DNA from: SZUA-152 sp964401355
Lineage (GTDB): Bacteria; Pseudomonadota; Gammaproteobacteria; SZUA-152
Length of the DNA: 64,000 bases
NCBI GenBank assembly: GCA_964401355.1
Contig: CAYNYJ010000006.1
Span: 1-64,000 of the forward strand
Direction: 5' to 3'
Each line of letters opens with the position of its first letter. The stretch's first letter is position 1. The position numbers were made by a program, and so were the translations under genes. Of this stretch, positions 41,739 through 51,169 are shown in pieces. The notes below the pieces were generated by a model. The model was not told where the DNA came from. It saw only the letters and a list, made by a program, of their open reading frames with translations, and searched no databases.

Positions 41739-44465
41739 TTACGCTAATTTACCGTGACACTGTTTATATTTTTTACCGGAACCACAGGGACAGGGTTCGT
41801 TGCGGCCCACTTTGCGGCCTTCACGCACAAAGGGCTGATGCTCTGGCGCTTCGCTCTCGGATTGTGCAGGCGCATTCCCCGTGGGCGATTCAGCTGCATC
41901 ATGCTGGAATGACATCGGCGTCGCCGCGCGGCGACGCTGCTCCTCCATTTCAGCAACTTCGTCTTCGGCCCGAATCTGTCCCTTGCTTAACATTTCAATC
42001 ACTTCCTGTTTCACGCGATCCAGCATTTGCGTAAACAGTTCATAGGCCTCACGTTTGTATTCCTGCTTGGGGTTCTTTTGTGCGTAACCGCGTAGATGAA
42101 TACCCTGTCGCAGATGATCCATCATCCCCAAGTGGTCTTTCCACTGCTCATCCAATACCCGCATCATGACAAATTTTTCGATGTGACGCATCGCATCCTT
42201 GCCAGCCATCGCCTCTTTTTCAATATAGGCCTGCTCCAGCGTTTCGGCGATACGTATGCGCAACGTTTCTTCATGCAGGTTATCGTCGTCATCCAACCAC
42301 TGCTGTACTGGCATCGGCAACGCAAATTCAGATACCATGGCCTTTTCCAGACCGGGCACATCCCACATTTCTTCCAGACTCTCGGGCGGGATGTACCCAT
42401 TAATCACCTCACCGACCACATCCTCACGCATCGCGGCAATCGCCCCAGAGACATCTTCGCTGGCCATCAACTCCGCACGCTGACCGTAAATGACCTTGCG
42501 CTGATCGTTGGCAACATCATCGTATTCCAGCAGGTTTTTACGAATGTCGAAGTTATGTCCCTCGACTTTCTTTTGGGCATTTTCAATCGCCTTGTTGACC
42601 CACGGGTGCTCGATGGCTTCGCCATCTTCCATACCCAGTTTTTGCATCAGCCCGGCAACCCGCTCCGAGGCGAAAATACGCATCAGATTGTCCTGCAAGG
42701 ACAGGTAAAAACGACTGGAACCGGGATCGCCCTGGCGACCGGAACGACCACGCAGTTGATTATCCACGCGCCGGGACTCATGCCGCTCGGTACCCACCAC
42801 GTGCAAACCACCCGCAGCCAACACTGCATCGTGACGCTTCTGCCAGTCCGCGGTGATCTGCACGCGCTTGTCATCATCGATCTCACCGGCCTCGGTCAGC
42901 TCAGCATCAAGACTGCCGCCCAACACAATATCGGTACCACGACCGGCCATATTGGTGGCGATAGTAATGGCCCCCGGAGCCCCGGCCTGGGCAATAATCT
43001 GCGCCTCTTTCTGATGGAACTTGGCGTTCAGCACATTGTGTTTAACGTTCTGTTCGTCCAGCAACTTGGAAAGATATTCGGAGGTTTCGATCGAGGCCGT
43101 GCCCACCAGTACTGGCTGCTGACGCTCGCGACAGTCTTTGACATCTTCAACAATGGCCTCAAATTTTTCTTTCGGCGTGAGAAACACCAGATCGGTATTA
43201 TCGATACGAGCGACCTCTTTGGCCGGCGGAATGACCACCACGTCCAGACCGTAAATCGACTGAAACTCAAAAGCTTCGGTGTCGGCAGTACCGGTCATGC
43301 CGGCTAATTTTTGGTACAAACGGAAAAAATTCTGAAAGGTGATCGAGGCCAAGGTCTGATTTTCATTTTGCACCTGCACGCCTTCTTTGGCTTCCACCGC
43401 CTGGTGCAGGCCATCAGACCAACGCCGCCCGGGCATGGTACGACCGGTAAATTCGTCGACAATCACCACTTCGTTATCTTTGACGATGTAATCGACATTA
43501 CGTTGATACAGCGTGTGGGCACGCAACGCAGAATTGGCGTGGTGAATTAATTTGATATTGGCGGCGTCATACAGACTTTCATCTTCACTCAACAGGCCCA
43601 CTTCAACCAGGAATTCTTCCACACGTTGATGGCCCTGCTCGGTGAGAAACACCTGCTTGTTCTTTTCTTCGAGGTAATAGTCACCTTCTTCCTGACCCGC
43701 TTCGACTTCCTCGCCAGCCTGTTCCACCAGCTTGGGCGCAATCGCATTGATGGTTTTATACAGTTCGGAACTGTCTTCCGCAGGGCCGGAAATAATCAGC
43801 GGGGTACGTGCTTCATCAATGAGAATGGAGTCCACTTCATCGATGATGGCGAAGTGCAAATCACGCTGCACTTTATCTTCAATGCTAAAGGCCATGTTGT
43901 CGCGCAGATAATCGAAACCAAATTCATTATTGGTGCCGTAAGTAATATCCGCCGCATAGGCCTCACGCTTTTCTTCGCTGTTTTGACCGGAAAGAATCAC
44001 CCCCACGCGTAACCCCAGGAAGGTGTACAGCTTACCCATCCATTCGGCATCGCGTTTGGCCAGGTAGTCATTGACGGTGACCAGATGCACACCTTTACCC
44101 GACAGGGCATTGAGATACACAGCCAGCGTCGCAACCAGGGTCTTGCCTTCACCGGTACGCATTTCAGCGATCTTGCCGTCGTTGAGCACCATGCCGCCGA
44201 TTAGCTGCACATCAAAGTGGCGCATGTTGAAAGCACGTTTACCGGCCTCGCGCACTACTGCAAAAGCCTCGACCAATAAATCATCCACACTTGAACCACT
44301 GGCGAGACGCTCTCGAAATTCATCCGTCTTGGCGCGCAGCGCCTCATCAGAGAGAGCCTGCTCTGTAGATTCCAGTGCGGATATTTCTACAACAACCTTA
44401 TTCAGGCGTTTGAGCAATCGTTCATTGCTGCTGCCGAATATCTTACTCAGAAAATTACTTACCAT
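41739..44465 (-). CDS. secA: protein translocase ATPase SecA
   Basis: Motor that pushes unfolded preproteins through SecYEG. 908 residues, normal length. Walker A MRTGEGKTLVATLAVYLNA (GEGKT at 105-109), Walker B/DEAD region DEVDSILIDEARTPLIISG, the PPXD and preprotein crosslinking domains, ATNMAGRGTDIVLGG and the nucleotide domain 2 motif LRGRSGRQGDPGSSRFYLSL. The C-terminal tail ends with the zinc/SecB-binding motif EPCPCGSGKKYKQCHG. The ~250-base upstream leader has no visible SecM-like arrest peptide. Confidence 0.98.
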   Translation of the reverse strand: MVSNFLSKIFGSSNERLLKRLNKVVVEISALESTEQALSDEALRAKTDEFRERLASGSSVDDLLVEAFAVVREAGKRAFNMRHFDVQLIGGMVLNDGKIAEMRTGEGKTLVATLAVYLNALSGKGVHLVTVNDYLAKRDAEWMGKLYTFLGLRVGVILSGQNSEEKREAYAADITYGTNNEFGFDYLRDNMAFSIEDKVQRDLHFAIIDEVDSILIDEARTPLIISGPAEDSSELYKTINAIAPKLVEQAGEEVEAGQEEGDYYLEEKNKQVFLTEQGHQRVEEFLVEVGLLSEDESLYDAANIKLIHHANSALRAHTLYQRNVDYIVKDNEVVIVDEFTGRTMPGRRWSDGLHQAVEAKEGVQVQNENQTLASITFQNFFRLYQKLAGMTGTADTEAFEFQSIYGLDVVVIPPAKEVARIDNTDLVFLTPKEKFEAIVEDVKDCRERQQPVLVGTASIETSEYLSKLLDEQNVKHNVLNAKFHQKEAQIIAQAGAPGAITIATNMAGRGTDIVLGGSLDAELTEAGEIDDDKRVQITADWQKRHDAVLAAGGLHVVGTERHESRRVDNQLRGRSGRQGDPGSSRFYLSLQDNLMRIFASERVAGLMQKLGMEDGEAIEHPWVNKAIENAQKKVEGHNFDIRKNLLEYDDVANDQRKVIYGQRAELMASEDVSGAIAAMREDVVGEVINGYIPPESLEEMWDVPGLEKAMVSEFALPMPVQQWLDDDDNLHEETLRIRIAETLEQAYIEKEAMAGKDAMRHIEKFVMMRVLDEQWKDHLGMMDHLRQGIHLRGYAQKNPKQEYKREAYELFTQMLDRVKQEVIEMLSKGQIRAEDEVAEMEEQRRRAATPMSFQHDAAESPTGNAPAQSESEAPEHQPFVREGRKVGRNEPCPCGSGKKYKQCHGKLA

Positions 44466-44715
44466 GTTTTTATTAGACCGTTGTCACTGTTAGCCAGCGT
44501 TACTATAAACCAGTATCACTGGATCGCATTTATCGAAACAGGAATCTGTTGCTCCCACGTAAACGGCTGCTGTCCGTCTGCACGTGAAACAAAGAATCAA
44601 CCCGGAAACAGCATCAACGTATTGCCTGCACCGTTCCGGTACAAAGTCGGGGATTATAGCGGGGATTGAGGCTTTAGAGAATGGCCAGCGGAGAGACGAA
44701 TAACCGTCAACGAAA

Positions 44716-45642
44716 CTAATGCGCAGCCAGGATATATTTTTTGGGGTCGACGGCCTTGCCCTTTAGCAGCACCTCGAAATGCACATGCGGGCCTGTCGAG
44801 CGTCCGGTGGAACCCATCAGCGCCAAAACCTGGCCCTTTTTGACAGTATCACCCACCTCTACCAGGATCTCTGCACTGTGGCCGTATCGGGTGGCATAAC
44901 CATTGCCATGATTGATTTCCACCAATTTGCCGTAACCATAACGGTCACCGGCCCAGGTCACCACACCGGCCCCCACGGAGATCACATCACTGCCTTCCTT
45001 GCCCGCCAGATCCATACCCTTGTGATGCTCACGACGCCCCGTAAACGGGTCGGTACGCATACCGTAATAGGAGGAGATCCAACCCCGTCTGATGGGACGT
45101 CCTGCGGGACTGACTTCGTCACGCAGATTGCGGTTCATTAACATGGTCTCCAGCAAACCCAGCTGGGCACTGCGATCATCCACTTGCCGTGTGAGCATTT
45201 CCAGCGATTGTACAAAATCAGGCACGGAAATCGACTCTACCGCCCCCGCCGCCTCAGGCCCACCCACGGCAGGCGAGGAAGAAAAATCAAATTCACCGCG
45301 ATCCAGCTTGGCGACTTCGGTGAGACGTTCACCCAAAGCATCCAGACGAATCACTTTGGCTTGCAACTCTCCCAGTCGCAGAGCCAGGGCATCCATGTCT
45401 GCATCCACTTTGAGGCGCGCCATCGCAATCTCATCACGCTGGATATCCATTTCACCTTGCCAGGCCATCATCAGCGCCTGATCTTGTGCCGGCGCAACTT
45501 GCTGTGCGGTAAAATAGCCACCCAAAAACATAACGGAGGGAATCAACGTGACGGCCAAAAAGACACTGAGCATAACCCCAGGCGCGCCCAGCTTAATGGC
45601 TCGGGTCTGACGTCCCCGTTTTCCGATAAAAATAATATTCAT
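44716..45642 (-). CDS. M23-family murein endopeptidase with coiled-coil domain
   Basis: 308 residues. One N-terminal membrane segment (LGAPGVMLSVFLAVTLIPSV) is followed by a coiled coil (about residues 55-110) and a C-terminal lysostaphin-like LytM domain. The zinc ligands are in HHKGMDLAGKEGSD (H and D) and TGPHVHFEVL (the H-x-H pair), all present, so it should be catalytically active. It probably cleaves peptidoglycan crosslinks; a short anchored M23 protein upstream of secA is common in gammaproteobacteria. It may need activation by a divisome or elongation partner. Confidence 0.92.
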   Translation of the reverse strand: MNIIFIGKRGRQTRAIKLGAPGVMLSVFLAVTLIPSVMFLGGYFTAQQVAPAQDQALMMAWQGEMDIQRDEIAMARLKVDADMDALALRLGELQAKVIRLDALGERLTEVAKLDRGEFDFSSSPAVGGPEAAGAVESISVPDFVQSLEMLTRQVDDRSAQLGLLETMLMNRNLRDEVSPAGRPIRRGWISSYYGMRTDPFTGRREHHKGMDLAGKEGSDVISVGAGVVTWAGDRYGYGKLVEINHGNGYATRYGHSAEILVEVGDTVKKGQVLALMGSTGRSTGPHVHFEVLLKGKAVDPKKYILAAH

Positions 45643-45952
45643 TGTCTAACCAACCCCTGTCTAGCCAATCCTTCCTGTGGCCCTTTTCAGAACCCTTCCG
45701 TTGAATAAATGACTCATTTTTTCAGATGCCTGCGCCCAAATCCGGCGACTGCGTTATTAGTTTGCATCCTTTTCAACTACAATCTGGCAACACCTGCCCG
45801 AGTTCTCATTCACTATCGTAACGGCACACGCCCTCTATATCGGCAATTGCGAAAATGACTGCAGCGAAAATATCCTTAAAAAATGTGGACTTGTCGACAA
45901 ATTAAGGTGATCGTTGTCGATATTAACCTGCACTTTGAGCCTGACAAACACT
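45643..45952. other. divergent promoter region between the M23 gene and the dciA-like gene
   Basis: About 310 bases without a gene. It must carry the promoters of both divergent genes, but I could not fix the elements. A TTG at 45914 extends the downstream frame but has no support. Confidence 0.5.
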
Positions 45953-46426
45953 ATGCCCACCCAAACTGTCGCCAAATTTCTGTCTGCCAAAAACAGTGAA
46001 TTAAGCACACTCATCGAACGAGCCCAGCATTTACAACAACTTAGCGCTGTTCTGGAAGACGCCTTGCACCACAGTCAACAGTCCGAACTTGCCAAGCACG
46101 TGACCTTTGCCAATCTCCGTGGCGACACCGCCGTGCTCGCCACCGACAGTCCGGCATGGCTGACCCATCTCCGCTACCAAGCGCCGACAATACTCAAACT
46201 CCTCAAGCAACAGCCTGGCCTGCAGGCACTGCGAAAAATCCAGTTCAAAATCCTACCGTCATCACAGAAACCTATTTCTCAACCGGCACGGCGCGCGGCC
46301 CTGTCGATATCTAGCGCAAACCTGCTAAAAAGTGCAGCGAACCACACACCGGACAGTAATCTCTCGGATGCGTTACGGCGCCTTTCCCTGCATAAAACAA
46401 CGCCCAAACCAACAGATCCTCAATAG
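45953..46426 (+). CDS. DUF721 / DciA-like protein
   Basis: 157 residues from the ATG at 45953 (MPTQTVAKFLSAKNSELSTL). The DUF721 (DciA) core is recognisable: HVTFANLRGDTAVLATDSPA, WLTHLRYQAPTILKLLKQQP and LRKIQFKILPS. DciA is the ancestral loader or operator of the replicative helicase DnaB in bacteria that lack DnaC. The C-terminus (about residues 100-157) is Ser/Lys/Pro-rich and likely disordered. The position between lpxC and secA is the usual one for DUF721 genes. Confidence 0.82.
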   Translation: MPTQTVAKFLSAKNSELSTLIERAQHLQQLSAVLEDALHHSQQSELAKHVTFANLRGDTAVLATDSPAWLTHLRYQAPTILKLLKQQPGLQALRKIQFKILPSSQKPISQPARRAALSISSANLLKSAANHTPDSNLSDALRRLSLHKTTPKPTDPQ

Positions 46427-46715
46427 ACTCAACTCGACTATTTAATCGTTTCAAAACCGAAGAACTTTAGCTTCAACCCCCAATTAAACAATCACTTAAA
46501 GCCAAAATCCGTGATATTCCGCGCACTGGAGCAGGCGAAAGAGCCGTCAACTCCCACGAACTTCCCCGTGAAAGAGCCGTTAACGTTACCAACAAGCCTG
46601 CCCGCTGACAAGCTGGAGGAGACTTTGAATTAGGGACTTTTCGGAGCAAACAGGTTGCAAAGGCAGCTAATATGAAGAACCACAACGGAAAACACAAACA
46701 GAAAAAAACAGGAAA
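46427..46715. other. spacer between dciA-like gene and lpxC
   Basis: Convergent intergenic region of 289 bases. It has a short direct repeat, GAAAGAGCCGT, at about 46540 and 46570. A 74-codon minus-strand frame here has no family resemblance. No clear terminator was found, although a T-rich stretch follows lpxC on the minus strand. Confidence 0.45.
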
Positions 46716-47627
46716 CTAATTCGCCATCAGGGGATGAATATAGGAAATCGGCGCCAATTTGGGGTCATCAAAGGTCGCGGTTTCCCAAGCATCCTCCGTC
46801 GCCAGCAGGGCGCGCAACAAGCGGTTATTCAGCGCATGTCCCGACTTGTAACCACTGAATTCGCCAATCAGGCTGCAACCCAAAAGATACAGGTCACCAA
46901 TCGCATCAAGCACCTTGTGTTTTACGAACTCGTCCTGATAACGCAACCCATCTTCGTTCAGCACGCGATAGTCATCCATTACGATAGCGTTATCCATGCT
47001 ACCGCCCAGTGCCAGATTATTTTCACGCAACTGTTCAATGTCACGCATGAAACCAAAGGTACGCGCACGGCTCACTTCTTTTACAAAGGAGGTACTGGAA
47101 AAATCCACTGTAGTGCTCTGGGGTTGCGCCTGAAATACCGGATGGGCAAAATCGATATTAAAAGAAACCTTGAAGCCTTCGAAGGGGTCGAAACGGGCCC
47201 ACTTGTCGCCATCTTCCACCAGTACCGTTTTTTTGATGCGGATGAAACGCTTGGCCGCATTCTGCTCTTCAATGCCCGCGGACTGGATTAAAAACACAAA
47301 AGGCCCGGCACTGCCGTCCATGATAGGCACTTCGGGGGCACTCACATCGATATAAGCGTTGTCGATGCCCAAACCGGCCAGAGCCGACAACAGGTGCTCT
47401 ACCGTGGAAACCCGAACACCATCCTGAATCAGCGTTGTGGAGAGTCGGGTGTCCCCCACATTGTCCGGCGTGGCCGCAATTTCCACCGGAGTATCCAAGT
47501 CAACCCGGCGAAAGATGATTCCGTTATCCACCGCAGCCGGGCGCAAAGTCAAATAGACCTTCTCCCCCGTGTGCAGGCCGATGCCGGTCGCACGAATCAC
47601 GTTCTTTAATGTTCTTTGTCTAATCAT
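46716..47627 (-). CDS. lpxC: UDP-3-O-acyl-N-acetylglucosamine deacetylase
   Basis: Zinc enzyme that performs the committed step of lipid A synthesis. 303 residues, normal length. Visible: RQRTLKNVIRATGIGLHTGE at the N-terminus, VSTVEHLLSALAGLGIDNAY with the zinc His at about 78, the catalytic Glu/Asp area PIMDGSAGPFVFLIQSAGI, and the second metal/catalytic block FVKHKVLDAIGDLYLLG with SGHALNN downstream. It shows that the cell has a lipopolysaccharide outer membrane. It lies 220 bases after ftsZ, as in E. coli. Confidence 0.98.
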   Translation of the reverse strand: MIRQRTLKNVIRATGIGLHTGEKVYLTLRPAAVDNGIIFRRVDLDTPVEIAATPDNVGDTRLSTTLIQDGVRVSTVEHLLSALAGLGIDNAYIDVSAPEVPIMDGSAGPFVFLIQSAGIEEQNAAKRFIRIKKTVLVEDGDKWARFDPFEGFKVSFNIDFAHPVFQAQPQSTTVDFSSTSFVKEVSRARTFGFMRDIEQLRENNLALGGSMDNAIVMDDYRVLNEDGLRYQDEFVKHKVLDAIGDLYLLGCSLIGEFSGYKSGHALNNRLLRALLATEDAWETATFDDPKLAPISYIHPLMAN

Positions 47628-47847
47628 TTAACCGGCCAGTAGAATCCGCATCCACTCATCCATTAGTGGCAAACAGGACAGAGAATTCTATCACAGCGTC
47701 AAAACCCTGCCTAGTGGACGACATCACACCCCCGTCGGACAAAAGCAGTGGCTACAGCGCGGTTTCAACAAGCCCGCATTAACCCGCCCATACTCAATCA
47801 GCTGAAGACCTCAGCCAGGGTTCAACACGCTGCCCACGGGCGTTGAC

Positions 47848-48996
47848 TCAATCGGCCTGGCGACGCAAAAAGGCCGGAATATCCAGATAATCAAGACTAC
47901 CCTCGGTGCCCGTCGCATAACGCTCACCTGCGACCTTGTTTCGAATCACCGTGGGACGATCCAACTGACCGTAGTCCAGCTCACCATCCGGGCCTTCGGG
48001 AGCCACCAGCGCCACCGGCTTTTCAATGGAAGCATGTAGTTTTTGTCCAAGCCCGGTGGCGACCACGGTTACCCGCAGTCCTTCGGACATGTCCGGATCG
48101 ATCACCGTGCCCACCACCACCGTGGCATTGTCCGAGGCAAATTCCTTGATGGTACGACCGACTTCGTCAAATTCACCGATGGACATATCCATACCAGCGG
48201 TGACATTCACCAGGATACCGCGCGCGCCAGACAGGTCAATACTTTCCAGCAAGGGGCTGGCCACCGCAGATTCCGCCGCAATCCGCGCACGATTTTCACC
48301 TTCCGCGCAACCAGTGCCCATCATCGCCATGCCCATTTCAGACATCACCGTGCGCACATCCGCGAAATCGACGTTGATCAGCCCCGGCCGGGTAATCAGA
48401 TCCGCGATCCCCTGCACTGCACCCAGCAACACATCATTGGCCGCCTTGAAGGCATCCAGCAAGGAAACATCCTTGCCCAACACATCCATCAACTTCTCGT
48501 TAGGAATGGTAATCAATGAATCCACATATTCGGACAATTCCTTGATGCCCTGGTCCGCAATCGCCATGCGCTTTTTGCCTTCGAAAGGAAAGGGCTTGGT
48601 GACCACCGCCACCGTTAACACCCCCAGCTCCTTGGCAATCTGCGCCACCACCGGCGCACCACCGGTGCCGGTACCGCCGCCCATGCCAGCAGTGATAAAC
48701 ACCATATCGGCGCCTTCCACCAACTCAACGATGCGCTCACGGTCTTCCAGTGCCGCCTGCCGACCGATATCAGGATTGGCTCCCGCACCCAACCCCTTGG
48801 TGACATTGTTCCCCATTTGTAAAACGGTGCGGGCCGAAGAATTTTTCAAGGCCTGCGCATCGGTATTGGTACAAATAAATTCAACCCCATCAATATTTTG
48901 TGCCAGCATGTGCTCAACGGCATTGCCACCACCACCACCCACACCAATCACTTTAATCACTGCCCCTGCAATGTTTGTTTCCATCAGCTCGAACAT
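47848..48996 (-). CDS. ftsZ: cell division GTPase FtsZ
   Basis: Tubulin-like GTPase that forms the Z-ring. 382 residues from the ATG at 48996, chosen because AGGAGGG lies 8 bases upstream; the longer frame to 49104 runs into the ftsA end. GTPase motif GGGTGTGGAPVVAQIAKEL; IKVIGVGGGGGNAVEHM near the N-terminus; NVDFADVRTVMSEMGMAMMG for the T7 loop region. The C-terminal conserved peptide is LDIPAFLRRQAD, which binds FtsA, ZipA and ZapD. The core of the dcw cluster. Confidence 0.98.
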   Translation of the reverse strand: MFELMETNIAGAVIKVIGVGGGGGNAVEHMLAQNIDGVEFICTNTDAQALKNSSARTVLQMGNNVTKGLGAGANPDIGRQAALEDRERIVELVEGADMVFITAGMGGGTGTGGAPVVAQIAKELGVLTVAVVTKPFPFEGKKRMAIADQGIKELSEYVDSLITIPNEKLMDVLGKDVSLLDAFKAANDVLLGAVQGIADLITRPGLINVDFADVRTVMSEMGMAMMGTGCAEGENRARIAAESAVASPLLESIDLSGARGILVNVTAGMDMSIGEFDEVGRTIKEFASDNATVVVGTVIDPDMSEGLRVTVVATGLGQKLHASIEKPVALVAPEGPDGELDYGQLDRPTVIRNKVAGERYATGTEGSLDYLDIPAFLRRQAD

Positions 48997-49001
48997 TGTG
49001 T

Positions 49002-49012
49002 CGCCCTCCTGT
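49002..49012 (-). promoter_or_regulatory. strong Shine-Dalgarno of ftsZ
   Basis: AGGAGGG on the minus strand, 8 bases before the ATG at 48996. It decides the FtsZ start against the upstream in-frame Met codons. Confidence 0.85.
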
Positions 49013-49064
49013 TGAATAATCCTAATTTCAATCATTAATAACGCATTTTTTACCAACAAATTTT

Positions 49065-50300
49065 TTAGTAATTTCCCTGAAACCAGCTTTTCATACGTAT
49101 CCAAAGCCCCTTGCCACTCCAGTCACCTTTGTGTTCCCGACGACGATCGTTATGATGCTGGTTGCCGTACAACAGCAGCCCCACACCGGTCGCATAAATC
49201 GGGTTACGCACCACGTCCACCAGGCCCGTAACGTGTTGCGGCATCCCCAGGCGTACCGGCATGTGGAAAATTTCTTCCGCCAACTCGATCACCCCTTCCA
49301 TCTTGGCGCAGCCGCCGGTAAGCACGATGCCAGCAGCACACATTTCTTCAAACCCGCTGCGGCGCAATTCGTTTTGCACCAGGGTGATCAACTCTTCATA
49401 GCGCGGCTCGACCACCTCGGCCAGCGTTTGTCGCGCCAATCGCCGCGGCGGCCTGTCACCGACACTGGGTACTTCAATATTTTCTTCCGGACTCGCCAAC
49501 TGCGTGAGCGCACAGGCGTATTTAATTTTGATCTCTTCCGCATATTGAGTCGGAGTACGCAATGCCACCGCGATATCGTTGGTCACCTGATCACCGGCAA
49601 TGGGTATGACCGCGGTATGACGAATCGAGCCATCGGTAAACACTGCGATGTCGGTAGTCCCTCCCCCCATATCCACCAGACACACGCCCAATTCTTTTTC
49701 ATCTTCGGTCAACACGGCATAACTGGACGCTAACTGTTCAAGGATCACATCGTCCACTTCCAGTCCACAACGGCGCACACATTTAACAATATTTTGCGCC
49801 GCACTCACCGCGCCGGTGACCATGTGCACCTTGGCTTCCAAACGTACACCGGACATACCCACCGGTTCACGAATACCCTCCTGATCATCGATCAAGAATT
49901 CCTGTGGCAAAATGTGCAATACCTTTTGATCGGCCGGAATCGCCACTGCGCGCGCCGCATCGATGACGCGATCCACATCCGCCTGCATCACCTCTTTGTC
50001 GCGTATCGCCACAATGCCGTGCGAATTCAAACTCCGAATGTGACTGCCGGCAATCCCCGCGTAGACCGAATCAATCTGACAACCCGCCATCAATTCCGCC
50101 TCTTCCACCGCGCGCTGAATCGACAACACCGTCGATTCAATATTCACCACCACCCCTTTTTTCAAGCCACGTGAAGGATGGGAACCAATACCGATAATTT
50201 CGATCTCCCCGTCCGGCGTCAGGTCGGCGACAATCGCCACCACTTTTGAGGTGCCAATATCCAGGCCCACCAGCAAATTTTGATCCGACTTTTTGCTCAT
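49065..50300 (-). CDS. ftsA: cell division protein FtsA
   Basis: Actin-like protein that tethers FtsZ to the membrane. 411 residues from the ATG at 50300 (GGGGA upstream; the GTG at 50303 is less likely). Nucleotide motifs: VGLDIGTSKVVAIVADL, the 1C domain (QRAVEEAELMAGCQIDSVYA), VCLVDMGGGTTDIAVFTDGS and GIVLTGGCAKMEGVIELAEE. The C-terminal amphipathic helix is LWIRMKSWFQGNY. It sits between ftsQ and ftsZ. Confidence 0.98.
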   Translation of the reverse strand: MSKKSDQNLLVGLDIGTSKVVAIVADLTPDGEIEIIGIGSHPSRGLKKGVVVNIESTVLSIQRAVEEAELMAGCQIDSVYAGIAGSHIRSLNSHGIVAIRDKEVMQADVDRVIDAARAVAIPADQKVLHILPQEFLIDDQEGIREPVGMSGVRLEAKVHMVTGAVSAAQNIVKCVRRCGLEVDDVILEQLASSYAVLTEDEKELGVCLVDMGGGTTDIAVFTDGSIRHTAVIPIAGDQVTNDIAVALRTPTQYAEEIKIKYACALTQLASPEENIEVPSVGDRPPRRLARQTLAEVVEPRYEELITLVQNELRRSGFEEMCAAGIVLTGGCAKMEGVIELAEEIFHMPVRLGMPQHVTGLVDVVRNPIYATGVGLLLYGNQHHNDRRREHKGDWSGKGLWIRMKSWFQGNY

Positions 50301-50395
50301 CACTGCATCCCCAGGAACTCTGCCCCGTTAACGACATCCCATTTAAAAAGAATTCTCATACCACCTTCAACACTTGCGCAACGCCGACCATTATC

Positions 50396-51169
50396 TCAAC
50401 CCAGCTCCGCTTTCCATCGCACTGCAAAACCATTGGTGTAACGCAAATCGACGGACTGAATCAGTCCAACTTTTTTTGCCAGCTCTTTTTTATAAACTCC
50501 CGAAAAACGCACAAGCTGTGCATCACTGGTGGCGCGCCCCAGCAATAGCTGCAAACCATTATTCAATGTCACTCTCCACGCACGCCGTTCACTGATACTC
50601 AATGTCGAAATCCCCAAGCCCATTTCTGCCAATGGTTGCGACATCGACTGAAACCGTTTTGCCAACATTTCTACCGAGTCACCAGGACCGACAAATATCG
50701 GCAATTCATCTAGCTGGCTTCCGTCTTGCGCATCAATCAATTCACCTCGACGATTCACTACTCGACCATCCTTCCATCGGGCCAATGGCACGTGCTCGAC
50801 AATATCCACCTGCAAAATATTCGGCCATACGCGCCGCACGGAAGCTCGGTCCACCCAGGCCAAACGTTCCGCCGCCTGCTTCACCGCATGCACATCCACG
50901 GCAAAAAAACCGTTGTTGGACAGATCACCAATCGCCGCGTACAAATCCTGTTTATCGAGATAACGAAATGAGCCTTTCACTTGCACATGGTCAATGGGCA
51001 AGCTATCCGCTTGCAGCAGTTGCCACGCGGATAAACCCAGAAAACCACCCAGCACGCTGAACAAGATGGCGCCGCCCAACAAGCGGCGCGTCAACCATCC
51101 CGGCTTTTGCCAGACAGGCGTCGTAGATACCCTCTTGGTTTTTTTCGCAACGATACGTCTAGCACCCAT
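50396..51169 (-). CDS. ftsQ: cell division protein FtsQ
   Basis: 257 residues. A basic cytoplasmic N-terminus (MGARRIVAKKTKRV) is followed by one membrane segment (LLGGAILFSVLGGFLGLSAW), a POTRA domain (IDHVQVKGSFRYLDKQDLYA, WVDRASVRRVWPNILQVDIV) and a beta domain (GQ-type WKDGRVVNRRGELID, LPIFVGPGDS). FtsQ connects the early ring to FtsL, FtsB and FtsWI. Its start overlaps the ddl end by 11 nt. Confidence 0.96.
   Translation of the reverse strand: MGARRIVAKKTKRVSTTPVWQKPGWLTRRLLGGAILFSVLGGFLGLSAWQLLQADSLPIDHVQVKGSFRYLDKQDLYAAIGDLSNNGFFAVDVHAVKQAAERLAWVDRASVRRVWPNILQVDIVEHVPLARWKDGRVVNRRGELIDAQDGSQLDELPIFVGPGDSVEMLAKRFQSMSQPLAEMGLGISTLSISERRAWRVTLNNGLQLLLGRATSDAQLVRFSGVYKKELAKKVGLIQSVDLRYTNGFAVRWKAELG

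Noticed and set aside
42096..43307. 403-codon plus-strand ORF antisense to secA
   Set aside because: Composition rich in His, Gln, Thr and Phe, typical of an antisense frame; SecA is complete on the other strand.
44466..44715. SecM-like arrest peptide upstream of secA
   Set aside because: No ORF with an arrest-type C-terminus or signal sequence is present in the 250-base leader.
46540..46585. Short direct repeat GAAAGAGCCGT in the lpxC-dciA spacer
   Set aside because: Only two copies and too short to distinguish from chance.
48026..49015. 329-codon plus-strand ORF antisense to ftsZ
   Set aside because: Ser/Pro/Thr-rich antisense shadow of a full-length FtsZ.
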